Assembly (NCBI GenBank): GCA_003313425.1
Contig: NHZP01000083.1
Coordinates: 83,558 to 147,557 of the forward strand
Source: Pseudopyrenochaeta lycopersici
Taxonomy: Eukaryota > Ascomycota > Dothideomycetes > Pleosporales > Pseudopyrenochaetaceae
Direction: 5' to 3'
DNA: 64,000 nt
The notes under the pieces were generated by a model, which was given only the letters and a program-made list of their open reading frames with translations, was not told the origin of the DNA and made no database searches. Position numbers and translations under genes: made by a program. Positions 10,447-23,700 of this stretch are shown in pieces; the stretch's first letter is position 1, and each line of letters starts with the position of its first letter.

Positions 10447-11400
10447 ATGCCTCCTAAAGCAGCTCCCTCAGCTAGTTAGCCTAATCGCGGTGTGTGGGGT
10501 CCTAGTGGTTATAGCGGTAGTGTAAACTATCTTGCTCGTACGACTGCTGGCAACATCATGTCTACGCACGCAGCTGCTAGGGCTGACATTGCTTAGGTTG
10601 CTTACGCTTAGCTTACTCAAACCGCTCCTAACTAAACTTAACCTACTAGTATTATTATTCCTGCTGCTTAGGGTAATACGTTTCTTCTCCCTGCTAACTA
10701 CGTAATCTAGTATATCCTAGATACTCTAGTTACAGACAAGTTTTACCATCTCTTTGCAACTGCTTTTGTACGTCTTATTCCTCTTTTCTTTTCTATATCT
10801 AACGTTATTCAGCCTAAGCTAGTTCGCATTACTAAATTCTTCCTTTATCCTGTTAATTAATCCCTGTATAATACTTAGTAGGGCTATAGTCTTAATAATT
10901 TCTCTCCTATTATCGCTCGTTGTACGATTAACACTTAGTAACTCCTCTCTAGTCGTTAATTCTACCTTAAAGCCTACCTCATCTATAGCTGCAGTTCCCT
11001 TAACACTAACTTCTGTTCTAATAACTATACTAAGGCTATACAAGAGCGTCGTACGTTTATAGCCTTTGCTAGGTGTGTCTCTATTGCTAGCAAGTAGAGC
11101 AGGGCTTACTCTAATTGCGTGTGGCAGGATTATAGTGCGTCTTGTATAGCTAGGCGTGCTCTACCTCTCCTACCTTCTAACAGAGTCTCTGTTCCTCAGC
11201 GTAGTCGAGGTTAGGGTCAAGTCCTTGCTGAGCCTGAGAAGGATAAGCGTTTCTTAGACGTCTTAGGTTAGAGGGCCTCGTACAGGGTTGGTTAGCTTAT
11301 GCCAGCTTATTTCTCTAACCTTTTAGTAGTTTCCTAGATAGTAGCCGTATAGGCTATATATAAGTCCTCTATTTCTTATAGGCTTCTATAGTAATAAGAT
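10447..11400 (+). pseudogene. RIP-degraded ORF relic, gag-like position
   Basis: From the ATG at 10447 (MPPKAAPS) one plus-strand frame can be followed for about 950 bp. Its stops are almost all TAG or TAA where a Gln codon (CAG/CAA) would be the one-transition ancestor, as RIP produces. Basic, Ser/Arg-rich stretches near 11160-11220 suit a gag-like protein. I do not recognise the family, and no functional product is expected. Confidence 0.5.
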
Positions 11401-12059
11401 TCTCTTCTAGCTCCTAAGTTAGGTTATAGTACCCCTCCTATTTTATATAGAACTTGTTATATTAATTTCATAAGCGCTTATCTTAGGTGTTCTTAATTAC
11501 CTATTTAAGGTAGTCTTCCTGTAGGTCGTCGTCTTATACAACAACAGCAGCAGGGTTTAAGTCGTTAGTTTATTGTAATAGGAAGGGGTCTTCAGTAGCT
11601 AGTCTTAGCTTCTCTACATAGTATAATTTAGTTCTCTATAGTACATAAAGCTTAACCTAATAGGGGTCTCGTACGCGGGCGACTTAGTACTTCTTGCTTT
11701 TCTAGTTAAGTTTCTTGCTTCTGCGTGTAGTTCGTACGTGCCTGAGGTCTAACTATACCTAGTCTCTAACCTTATACTTAGGAGCTAGGCGACGTGTCTT
11801 ATTCGCCTGTGCTTCCTATTGTTATTAAGCGTGTGTTATAGCTAAGATAGCCTAGTTAGTAGCTTGTTTTAGCATTTGTATAATGCTTTCTGCTTATTTG
11901 CTAGAGGGTGTTGCTCTGTTAAGTAGGTCGCTGCTAGCTAATTTCCTAGGTAGCTCTAGGAAGGGCGAGTTTAGATAGCTGTGTAGAAGGAAGAAAGAAG
12001 CGACGCCTGTAGAGGAGTTCGTACGAGTGTTTAGTATTAGCTTAAGGATTAGGCATAGC

Positions 12060-12420
12060 GTTGCCTAGTTGTTCTAGTTGTAGTTATAAAAGATTTAACT
12101 AACTGCTTTAATATTACTATTCGCGCGTTCTGTAGTGCTGTCTGTTTATAGGTAGTAGGCTGTTAATAGGTTTCTCTGTACTCCTAAGAGTTTACAGATT
12201 TTCCCCTATAGTTTACTTACAAATTACGTGCCCCTGTTTAATATAATAGACCTAGGGAGCCTGTAGTAGCAGAAGACTTCTCGTATAAATGCCTAGGCTA
12301 TATTATCTACTTTAATTATCTTAAGTAGGATTAGTATTACGCCTTTACTTAGGCGGTCTTTAACTACTATTAGGTTAGTGCAGCTAGATAACAGTAGTAG
12401 ACTAGTAATAAAGTTAACTA
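12060..12420 (-). pseudogene. RIP-degraded gypsy integrase fragment
   Basis: The minus strand around 12130-12175 resembles the integrase segment AYYPQTDSTTER and matches the arrangement near 2140-2200, so a second gypsy copy is present. Stops of the TAG/TAA type prevent expression. Confidence 0.5.
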
Positions 12421-12461
12421 TTGTGGGGCGTGAACAGGTGTATGGGGTTCAGGTTAGGGCT

Positions 12462-12715
12462 AGAATTTTTGCCCCTAGGGGTGAAACCTCTTCTAACAGT
12501 AAGTTTAACGAATAGAAATTCTTGCCCTTAGGGGTAAAACCTCTTATAATAATAAGTTTAACGAATAAAAATTCTTACCCTTAGGGGTAAAACCTCGTAT
12601 AATAATAAGTTTAACAAATAAAAATTCTTGCCCCTAGGGGTAAAACCTCTTACAGCAATAAGTTTAATAAGTAGAAATTCTTGCCCCTAGGGGTGAAACC
12701 TCTTATAACAGTAAG
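12462..12715. repeat. 53-bp minisatellite, 5 copies, each with CCCCTAGGGG palindrome
   Basis: The motif TTGCCC recurs at 12469, 12522, 12575, 12628 and 12681, an exact 53-bp spacing. Each copy holds a palindromic core (CCCCTAGGGG or a one-base variant), then AAACCTC and AAGTTTAA. Isolated copies of the core recur at about 12801, 12862, 15540 and 15595. Confidence 0.85.
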
Positions 12716-13199
12716 AAAAGTAATAGTAAGAAAAGGTAGGTACATAGTCGCATTTCTACAGCCTTGCGACTTAGTGCAGCGTGTGACAGCTAAGTTTGTT
12801 TACCCCTAGAGGCTAAAACTAGCCTAACTAAGATTTATTAGGTTACGTCTAGTCCTTTGCACCCTAGGGTAAAATGCGCTATTAGTATAAAGCCCGCTCT
12901 CCTAAATTCTATCGCCTAATCCTCTTAGAATACTAATAATAAAGCGTAAATCTAACTCTTAACCTACGAAGTTAGTAAAATAACCCTAAATCTGCGAAAA
13001 TAATTCCACGCGAAGTAGGCCGCTATCTACCTTTTAAGACGTAGAATCTACACGTATTTAAGCTAAGCTATATTGTTTAGCAACTGTATAATTTCCTATT
13101 AATACGCTTATACTAACCTAGAGTATTAGCACGAATAGACTTATAGACTATAAGTATATCTAGACGTTATATTGCATATTTATACAAAATAGCGGGGTT

Positions 13200-15110
13200 A
13201 AACGTAAATCGTAGGATAATCGTCTTCTAGTCTTATGTACACAGCAAGAGGTAGAGAGAATAATAAGCTACCTTAAAGAGAAAGAATTAGATTAAGATAG
13301 TGCGGCTAGGGCAGGCTTAGTAATACTAGAATGGCCTTTATTTAATAACTAGACTTTAGTAAATAGAGGAATGGCTGAACTTATGGCTGGTTAATATCGC
13401 GCAGATGCCTTAAGGGAATACGTACGCTGGACAGGTTCTAGTAATGAAGAATTATAGTAGGTCTGCGATATCTATAACAAAGGTATATATCTTACCTAGC
13501 TTACTCTATTTATATAAGTAATAATATAAAGTAGATACTTTACTGTACAGCCTTAATATAAAGCTTTAAGTGAACTGACGCGACCTAACGCTATAAGATA
13601 CTTATAGTTAAATATAGAGATAATTAGCTGTAATGTCTACTATAGACGATAGCCTATTTTAAGGAACTAACTCTTAGATAGAGCGTAAGATGCTTAAGGC
13701 CCTTAGGCTTAGTAGCCTAGTTAAGTTTCTTATCTGTTAACTAGTCACGCTTTAGAAGAATGCTAATTAGAGGTCTATAATTACACGCTAGTGTAAGACT
13801 ATGCTTAGTTAAGCTACATTTATAATCTTAACGTGGGAGTGGATAGCAAGCTATAAGATAGATGATGTAAGTCTTTAAAATAATACGTATATATAAAACA
13901 TACTAAGTAGAGAGTCTCTAGTATTAGTTTGCTACCTTTAACTATGTGCTCGACGTTATTTTACAGCTATCTAACAGTAACTCTAAATATGTTACTACCG
14001 CTGACTAGATTAAGCTGGCGGATCTTCTGCGAGACTATATAATTAAAAACGTACAGGAGCTGTTCTACCTAAGTTAAGAGGGTAGCTATAATGTTAATTC
14101 CTTAGGAAGCTAGAGAGATAGCTTCTTAGCTACACTTAACAGTAAAGCTTATTACTACGCCTATAATCTTATAGCTTTTGCTACAGATGTTTTATTTCTA
14201 GATATGCATACGCTCCTTAAAACTATAAAAGAGGATAGAAGAATTATAATGTAAGTCCTGTCTTATGTAGTACTGTAGCTAAACTCTAATCCTACTAAGG
14301 TTAGTAATTATAAGAATAATAAGCCCTCTCTTTAAAAAGACTTCTAGCTTTAAAGAATTACAGGGGCGAGCGAGCAGAAAAATAATCCGTTATACTTAAA
14401 CGTAAAGTGTTAGATTTTGTAAGGGGACATATTACCTAATTTAAGGACCCTGCAACTAATGCCTATCTTAATTAATTTCTAGCTGATAGCGGTGATTGTT
14501 ACTTAAGGCGATTTAAGAACGAGCCCTAGAGGAGTTTACTAAGCATTGTACACGATGCCCTAGGTCTAAACTTCCTAAGCTAAAAATTTCTCTCTCTTAG
14601 CCTGCGCGATTGTAATAAAGCTGCTCCTAGGGCTAGATTTACTATTATAAAGGCTATATGTGCGTTAATAGATTGCATACCTAAAGTAGCACAGAACCCT
14701 GCTCTTAATAGCGAGCAGGCGCTTAAAGTACTACGTTCTAAGCTTAGTTTATTAGTAGAGGATTAGGCGGCTTAGTATTCCTAAGACATATTTAATGCGT
14801 AATTAGATAGAGATATAACGCTATAGTTAGCATCTTTAGAGCGGTCGGCGCGTAGTAGGGACGATAACTAGGCGAGTCTATCCTAATTGGCAGCAGACTT
14901 TAAATAAGAGACCTATAAACGATCATCCTCGCCTACTGTAGCGCGCTCTATATACCCTCCTGCTGTTTCCCCTATTAACAGAGCTACAAGTCTATATAGG
15001 GTAGTAGAAGATATAGATAGGCGTAGCTAAAATCGCGACAGCGAGTGTTAAGAAAAGACGTAAGGGTAAGAGAACACAGGTTACAAAGGGGCTGTAACTA
15101 GCCGTAGCTG
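13200..15110 (+). pseudogene. RIP-degraded long ORF relic (function unknown)
   Basis: Plus-strand DNA with protein-like composition, in which one frame is broken mainly by TAG/TAA at would-be Gln codons, for example through about 13270-13880. The likely ancestor was a large coding gene. I recognise no domain. Frame continuity was followed by eye only and may shift. Confidence 0.35.
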
Positions 15111-15979
15111 TTCTAAGTATATTAACTTTTGCGAAATTACAGCTAAAGACGTAATAGAAATAAGGAAATTATACTGCTAAAGGAAATCTAAGCCTTAACT
15201 CGTGCTCTTACGCTTACCCCTCCTTTCTTAGCGTAAGGATAAGCTTAAAAGGCTGACAACTCTACTTATTATACTAAGCGCATAGCAAACTACTACTTAT
15301 AGAGCTGGCTCTTCTTAGAGGCGTGGCCCTACTACTTAATCTAGCTCTACAGCATAAGAATAATAGTAATAAGGCAGTTTCTAGAGTCCTATAGATTAGG
15401 CTATAATCCGCTTATAAATAGAATAGATAAGATAAGGAACGTGTAGGCTTACAGAAAGTGTGGCAGCGTGCTTAATTATTTCTAATCAGCTCTCTAGTTA
15501 GGGATTATAAACGTAATTTCCTACACTAACACCTCTTTTTACCCCTAGGGGTTAAAGAGCTAGTGCGCTTAGTATGTTTAGTGTGTGTAGTTTCACCCCT
15601 AGGAGTAGAACGATATTAACTATTATAATAATTATCTTAGAGACTTAAATAAATAATTTACGCAGACTAACCTTTCTTCTATAACTATAGCTAAATTATT
15701 TAATAATATACTTGCTAACAACGAATTTAATAATTATCTCTTTAATCCCTAAAATATTAGCTGTAATAAGCTTTTTAACCTATACTAAGACGAGATAATA
15801 GCTAGCAGCAGAGACTTGCAGTATAAAGACCCTTTCTCCCTTCCTAAAGATTAGAGCGACGTTAATTTAGATTCTAATAATAAGGATAGACTACACAGGT
15901 ATTCTGAATTAGAAGGTGCTAGTAGAGACGATACTACTACAGCGGGCGAGGAGTATTTATAGAGGATTAACTATTCTAG

Positions 15980-18690
15980 TAGTAATTATAGGCTAAAGAG
16001 TAGGCACTCTTATTATCTATATACTGTAGAGCTAATTAGCGTTAGACGAGATATAGCCTAGCACTTCATTGCGAACACCGAAGCTCCTAACTTTAACGCT
16101 GCGTAAGCACTTAACATACTGCATAGGCTCTATACTATAGACTATAGCAGCAGGAAAGCGGGCTTAAGAGCGGCTGATGTTAGCGACAACTATCTCCCAG
16201 TCTTCTTCCTTAACTATATCAGCATTATTAGCCGGCCACTTAAACTACTTACTCAGCAAACTAACTAATTCTTTAATAACGTTACTGTTTCATTTTAGAA
16301 CTAGCGGGCGTCTTATTCTAGAAAGCACATTTATAGGCTAAATTTTAGTTTAGAACATTAAACGTTTCGGCTAGCAACAGCAGCGACGAGGGAGGCTTAG
16401 TTTATTGTAATGTACCCTATCCACCTAACCGTTACTGAGCTCTATTCCTCTTAACAAGAACAACAACAGCAGTAGGAGAAGTTATTTCAGTCTAGCGCCC
16501 TGCGAACCTACTATACTCAAGCATTATCATTATATATTAAGGATGTGTTTCTCGTTAGCGAGCTTCTTAGCAAAGGAGTAGAGCCTTCGTAGAATCTTAA
16601 TAGGTTAATCTCCCAGATAATCACCTCTAATAAATAGACTGCTTTCCAGAGACTTTTTATAGAGGGCTAGGGAGATTTTATAGAATAACACTCTTTTAAC
16701 GCCTTCTAGACTAAGAACTAGCCAGCCTTCCATGCCTATAATTACGGGGCTAATATTAAGATTAACGTTACTACGCAGCTACATACGCTTCTAAAGGAAA
16801 CCTGCCTAAGACCTCTAGATAATTCAGAATCTGATAAGAAAGGAGGAAATATAGAGGAAGAACAAGGATAGGACTCAGAATCTTAGCTAAGTATAGGAGT
16901 AGGCTCAGTTGCAAGCACTAGAGATAATCACTAGGCTTTATACACTAAGGGTCTTGACCAGCTACGGACTAAACTAGAGCATAAATATAAACTGGATCAT
17001 ATTAACTCTATTTCTTATGCCCTTACTGTTAATATACATTACCTTAATGCCTCGTCGCCTAATTTAGAATATAAGTCCGCGCTCTACCTTCTTACTAATC
17101 GTAGTGCTATTACTAGCGAGTATAAGCAAAGCCGGGACTTTACCTTCTATCTATTAGCATTCTATCTAGTATATAGTAATTTTACCTCTCTACACCCGCC
17201 TTCCTTCCTATTAGATAATTTACTTACAGTTATAAAAGATAATATAAGCTTCCAGAACTAGGGCGCTAACGTCCTTTCCTTTAGGTACTTCTAGGGGTAC
17301 TCTAATATTAAGCGTTTAATTTACTACTGTCTAGACAATCTTCTTACTAACAAAGGGTTTACTACAGCTGCCCTCACGCTCCCTATATCTAACGTAAATA
17401 CTGCTAAGATTAAGGCTAAGCAACAGCAACTTCTTCAGCGTGTACATAGCGAGCTCTCGCCAGGCGATCCAGAATCGTCTAAGCTGTTTACCTGTAAACA
17501 ACAGTAAATAGAAGCAGCTATTACGTAAGAGGAACTAGCTTTCTGTATAGAGCAGGTAGTGTCTATTAATGTCTGCCGTCTTGTCTGCAAGCGCCGCTAA
17601 TTTAACATAGTGCTGCGACCTATCTTCTAGCTTATGCGGTTCTTCTTAAAGGAGAAGCAACTATATATCCACATGTTGCGATGCTTCTAGCCTTCTATTT
17701 TCCCTAAAGTTTTAAGCTTGTTTACTAGAATCTTTAGGCTTATAATAGACAAGATGTATTAATAGTTTAAAGCGAGCGGTTACAAGGGGCTTAATTTAGC
17801 CCTGTCTAAAGGTGTCGCAGTAATAGACTAGCTTAGAAGCTACTGCTTTATAGGGTTAGGGAAAGTTTTAATGGGTTCAGTGTTAGGCCCTCTAGGGACG
17901 TTTGATAGCATTAAGAAGAGGGCATAGCCGTATATCGCGCTGCGCATGCTAGACCTGCGCAATAGTGCGGGGAAGCTTAATACTACAAAATAGCTACAGA
18001 CTAAGGACAGTTAGCCTATTCTAATGCATATAGCCGCTCTTTTATACTACTACAGGCCTAAGGTCACTGCTAGTCGCCACAGTTAGCTGTAGTTCTAAGA
18101 GCTTAGAGGCAGGTCCATACGCAGGCTAAACAGCGCAGCGCAGTTTCTTAAGGAGGCATTTCGTAACTTATAGAAGCTAGAAATAAAGGCATTTATTAGC
18201 TACTAAGTCCAGCAGTAACTTAATAAGAGTGTAAGAGCGGGTAGCATATCAAGCCAGGATTTAGCGTCTGCGCAGTATCAGCAGACAGTTTTGCAAGACT
18301 AGATGCAGGCCAAGAATCCTTTCTCGTAGTAGTAGGTAACAATACTTATACTCCTGTTAAGACGCTGACCGTGCTTTAGGAGCTATGAAACGCTTATACT
18401 GCCTGCAGCTGGAGATACAGCTCCTACGTTGGACTCTATTCCCACTAAGACGCGAAGAGATTTTGCAGAAGAGCTCTATTAAGCCTGTGTTGATGTAAAG
18501 CAGACTCTAAAGGAAGTATTGTCGTCTCTTTATTCTATATAGATTTAGATTATCTAGGCCGTAATTAGGCACACTAATACTAGCTATGTTACAAAGGAAC
18601 AGTGGCTTAGTAGGCTCGCGGCAGTAATGCTTTCCAATTATATTGAGTGGATTCTGGGGTCTCATCGTTCCAAGTTGATGCATTAAAAAG
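15980..18690 (+). pseudogene. RIP-degraded long gene relic, about 900 codons (function unknown)
   Basis: A single plus-strand frame can be followed from about 15980 to a stop near 18686. Nearly all internal stops are TAG/TAA that would be CAG/CAA before RIP. Composition between stops is ordinary for a globular protein, with Gln-rich and acidic linkers (about 16440-16480 and 16850-16900). It sits upstream of the helicase gene in the same orientation. I recognise no catalytic motif. Confidence 0.45.
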
Positions 18691-20250
18691 TAATCATGCT
18701 TGTCAGAATTGCGCTGTCTAGGTTAGCGTTGGCAGCTAGGCCCGGCAGCCTCAAGCGTGCTGCTATTAAGGCGGACCAGCGGTCGATTAATATAGAGAAG
18801 AAGCGCAAGATCAACTTTGGCTGTTCTATCCTATTTACTAGCGTACCTATAATAGTAGAGAAGAGATTTACTAAATAAGTAGAGTAGTTTAAAAGGGGTA
18901 ATCTAATACTCTTGGAGCACTATCAGGTAGCACGGAATTACCTAGTGCAGTGCCTAGGGGATCCTCTTTATAATTTAATGTTAATAATAGTGTTAACTAT
19001 CTGCGCTTCATCAGTTACACCTTGCGTGCTACCAAATACACGTAGTTTTAATAAAGGTGCTAAAAGGGATCTAAAGCTGTTAGCAGCCAACCTTATAACT
19101 TAGATGCTCTAGTTTTTTAAGCTAGACGTATTTCTATAGAAAGAAGATAATAGAATAGTGCTTCGTATTCTAGAAATAATAAAAAAGATTAGTAAGTTAG
19201 ACGTTAGGTTACTTTAGAGTAGTAGCTAATATAGTTTAGGATACTAATAGAGCATAAAGGTGTTAGCAACTAAATTCTACAGGAGTTAGGGTAGGTAGAA
19301 GTAATAGGAAGCTAGGACAGCCCTTAAAATAACAAAGTAAAGCTGTAGGCAGAGCAGGAGCTAATAGGGTTACGGAGGGAACTTTTAGGGTTAAGGAAGG
19401 ACGCAGATAGGTTTATTAGGCGGATTTTCCGTAGCTATAATTGGGCGTAGGTTAAGCGATGCTCGTTAATTATAAGAGAGATTAACTAGGGAGGGTAGTA
19501 TCCTTTATCTTTATTAACTAGGTAATAATAAATTAAATTACTAGTAGTATAGAGGGTAAAGTAAATAATTTAGTTATTTAAATAGAAATCTATATAAGGT
19601 TAGTTATATAGATATTAGGGTTAAGAGTTAATTTTTTTCGTTATAGGTCTAAAGTAATAAAGAATAAATAATATTAAAATAGAGTTATAGAAAAATTAGA
19701 GTAAATTTCTAATAATTCTTTAGAAACCTAAGATACAACTAGAGAGAATAAATAGAGTAATAAAATAGGAAAGTAGAGATTCTAAAATAAATTTAATAAA
19801 TTAGTTAAAAAGAAAGCATAGGGTTAGTAGGTTAAGAGAGTAGAAAGGACTAAAGTAGGAGTAAAGAGGGTGTAAACAACTAAAGTAGGGGTAAAAAGAG
19901 TATAAACTACAAAGTAGAGGTAGAAAAGCCCTATCCTAAGGTAGTAACTATAGGGTGCCCTAGCTTCCTATACTTTAATAGACTCTAAATTTAGATATAT
20001 AAATTAGCATGCTAAGTTGCATTATCTTACTTATTTACATACCTACAACACGTATAGTTAAGAGTGTTAGGGTTATAGGGTAGAGTTAGACGTTTATTAA
20101 TAGGGTGGTCTAAGCAGCGCCTCACACTATATTACAAAGAATCTTTGCTTTTTAAACGTACTATTCTTTACTATTCCTATAGTTAAAACTAGATACAATT
20201 CTAGGCGAAGGTGCAGCTAGCAGTTTTATAAAAGAACAGGCGTTTACAGA
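18691..20250. other. Gene-free TA/AG-rich relic DNA
   Basis: Only short chance ORFs are seen (60-63 codons at 18696 and 18912). Composition grades from RIP-like to AG-rich. No gene can be supported. Confidence 0.5.
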
Positions 20251-20269
20251 CCTAACAGCAAAGACCGAA

Positions 20270-20363
20270 GGGATTAAGGTCGTTTTTGGGGTTAATCCCC
20301 TGAAAAACCCTAGCAGTTGGGGCCTTAATCCCTAAGGTCGATAATATCAATGGGATTAAGGTC
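20270..20363. repeat. Direct and inverted GGGATTAAGGTC repeats upstream of TLH gene
   Basis: GGGATTAAGGTC occurs at 20270-20281 and 20352-20363. Between them lie GGGGTTAATCCCC (a palindrome, about 20288-20300) and CCTTAATCCC (20323-20332, inverted sense). The group lies about 370 bp before the helicase start and could be a binding-site cluster or a foldback. Confidence 0.5.
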
Positions 20364-20731
20364 TGAACTTGCGTGGATTGCGCTGCAACTTCACAGTCTA
20401 ATGCATCTAACTCCGTTGCGTTGATTGAACCAACTTTCATGACGATTGGACAAGTATGTCGTGAGATATTTAATGAAAAGTGTAATGGTTTTCGTGGTTG
20501 TTAGGGTAGGCCGTGCGCGTTTGAGTTGAGTAACAATGCCAAGATTAGGGTTTCGAGACACCATACAAAGTGCCCGGGGGAGAGTCCGACAGCGTGATAG
20601 ACAAGGCATCACAAAAAGAAAGTTCATTGAAGTACAGTAATTTCCGTTAGAACGACCGCGAGGATTGCAACCATATAAGGAAGAGAAAGGGCAATTTTAT
20701 AGAGTATATATTGTCTATGTAGATTAATACA

Positions 20732-23700
20732 ATGGAGCAGTTTACCAGCATTTTTGAGTATTTGCCAGCACAGCGCATCGCCGTATGCAAGAGCCACCAA
20801 CAGGGTGTTATTAAATCCCAGTTGAAGACCCATTTAGACACCAAGCATCAGGAATATGTTCGCAGGACACGTTGGGAAATCGTCGAGGTAGTACAGGCAG
20901 AGGCATCATTGCAACAATGGGCCATGACCCAAGACGAGGTTGTTTACCCCAGCCCAGAGTCCAGCCCGTTGCCCCATTTGCCGGTGTACCACGACGGATT
21001 GCGTTGCCAGCAGTGCCCGTACGTTAATCGTAGCATCAAACGTATCCAAGAGCATTGTCGACAAGAGCATGGTTGGAAGGGGGACAGTCGGCCGAAGCCA
21101 GGGCGTCCGTCAGGCACGCGAACCATGTGGGCAACCGTGTCATGCCAAAAGTTCCAAAACACCAGTAAGATGGGCCGATTGTTTGAGGTCAGCGCAGCCA
21201 CAGAGGCCCAGCACACAGGCGACGCGGACGTGGACGTAAGCCGGGCGATTGAGGAGTCGTTGGTCCAGGCCACAGCCCAGTTAGAGGAGTTGGAAGAGAA
21301 GAAGAATTCCACCATCCAAGCCAACGACGACCGGTACGATTTTAGCAAGTGGTTGGATCGAGCGGGTTGGGCCCGACATTTGAAAGGGTTGAAGCGTGAT
21401 TGGTTGTTAACAATGGCGACAAAGCCCACGACCAAGGAGCGCGCATTGTACGAGGTATGTTGGGCAGCACGCATGGTCATGTGGCGGGCACAGCAGGCGT
21501 CCAAGGCAAGTGTGGTCGGGTTACCAGCCATGATGTACATCAATCGGCGAGAGTTTGGTGGCAAGGGCAACGAGAAGCCGTTCAATGCGCAGCAAACAGG
21601 AAAAACAATGGTCAGGTACAGCAATTGGTGGTTGGAGATTATTTCATACATTTGGCGGACCCACGAGTTGCCCGTTGTCAGCAGCCGCAACGACGACGTG
21701 GAGGTGGAAGGAAAGAGACCGCCGTATCACATCAGTGGCAGGCAGGATATGTGGTTGCAAAAGATCAAGATGATCGTAGGGCGGGACCAGGAGGAGGATT
21801 GGTTTGAGGAGATGGAGTCGGACGGCGAGGGCGACGAGGAGAGGTTGGACGAGACGCAGGAGGAGGAATTAGAGGGCCATGTGTTGCAGTTCATGTTAGC
21901 ATTGTTGGACCATTTTTTGGGCGACAGTGAGTACACGAGCGCGTTGATCAGTGGTATGGCCGTGTTGGGGATCAGCGCCGAGGACGGTTGGTTGAGCCCG
22001 TTGGTATACACGCCCAAGCAGGCCGCCATCGTCAACACATCACGCATGTTGGTGTTGTACAAGTCGACCCAGTTGCGGCAGCAAGAAGTAGGCAAGTTAA
22101 TGGCCGAGGGTTGGGGAGCAGAAGATGCAAAAGCCATGGCACCAAGCCATTTCCATTTGGTGCAGGAGATGGCCCAGCGGTTTATGACGTTGACCGATTA
22201 CAATGGCAAGCCAACGCCCATTGATTATATACAGCGGTTGAAGGCATTTGGATTCCACATCCGGTACAACACGAACGCAGAGGGAGTGGTCGATTGGAAC
22301 GGCGATACGTTGTTGTACCGTAACATCCGGTTCAGCATGCCGCAAATGCGGTCGATGATCCACGGCACAATGGCCAGCACACGACAACAGATTGTAAGGG
22401 ATTTAATGTTGTTGCAGATAGACGACGAGGGCGCGATAGCCAAAGACACAACGGCGTTGCCAGTCATCGATTGGGCAAGGTTGGTCGACAATGCAGCCGA
22501 GCAGCGGGTTGGGTGGAGTTTCATGGAAGACCCGCGCAACAAAAATGCCACAAGCGTAGATGATCCCAAGCAGTGGTTAGCGCAGCGGGTACAGAAGGAA
22601 AAGGCCATACAAAATAGTTTTATCGACGTTGAGGTGACACGGGCGGCGTTACCCAGAGGTGGAAGCGTGGTGTGGTTACGGGACCGCATACAGGCATACG
22701 GGCAAGCCATGAAAGAAGCCCGACACAAGTTGGCAGCGTTAGTCCATATGACAGGAGGTGCACCAGCGCGGGCGACGGAGTTGGTGACGGTCAAATACAA
22801 AAATAGCGCGAATGGTGACAGTCGAGGAATTTTTATCGAAGATGGGTTGGTAGTGTTTGTTACCAAATATCACAAGAATATCGGACAGTCAGGCAACGGT
22901 AAAGTAATCCACCGATATTTACCACGCGAAGTAGGCGAATTAGTCGTTTATTATTTGTGGTTCGCCAGCCCGTTTTGGCACCAGATCGAGGGGGCGGTTC
23001 GTGGCAAGGCGGTAGACACGAGCGCATATATGTGGGAGCCCCAGCCGGAGCAGGGTTGGCAGAAACCCGAGAGGAAAAGAAGACGCGGTGCCGAGAGCGT
23101 CCAGTGCCGCAGCAAGAGCGCAAAGAGAGACAGCAGATGCCGCAGCGTCGGTCGAGCGAGCCAGGATTCGTGGGAAGAGGGGGCCGAGTCGGGTGACGAT
23201 ACAGAGCAACCAGACGACCAGCAGCGCCCCATAGAGTTGTGGAACACCAACCGGGTCAAGCACGCGATGCAGAAAGCATCGTTGCCGCATATGGGTGTCA
23301 AGTTAAATGTGCAGGCGTGGAGACATGGCACCAAGGCGATGTACCGTCGATACATTCACAACCGGGCCGCGGTCAAGGCATTTTTAGACGCCGACGAGGA
23401 CAGTGACGGTTCAGAAAACGAAGATGAGTTTTTCGACATCCAGACAGGTCACGGCAGCCGCATGGCCGGCGGCATATACGGACGACCCGTCACGGAGGCC
23501 ATGTTCAGCGTCGAGGCGAAGAGGGTCGGGTTACGTTTGGCCAGCATGGAGTGGCATGCGTTTTTGCAGATTCCGTCCACCATGTCGATGAAACCGCGGA
23601 AAGGCACGCAGGCAGCAGCAGCCCGTAAAGAAGCAGTAGAGGAAGAATACCGTCGGTGGAAGATGATGCGGTTGGTGGACGTAGACGCCGAGTTGAAGAA

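Noticed and set aside
10819..11043. Minus-strand 74-codon ORF
   Set aside because: Opposite a RIP-degraded plus-strand relic; no family resemblance.
18696..19103. Two 60-63 codon plus-strand ORFs as genes
   Set aside because: Short, in decaying TA-rich DNA, no recognisable domain or start context.
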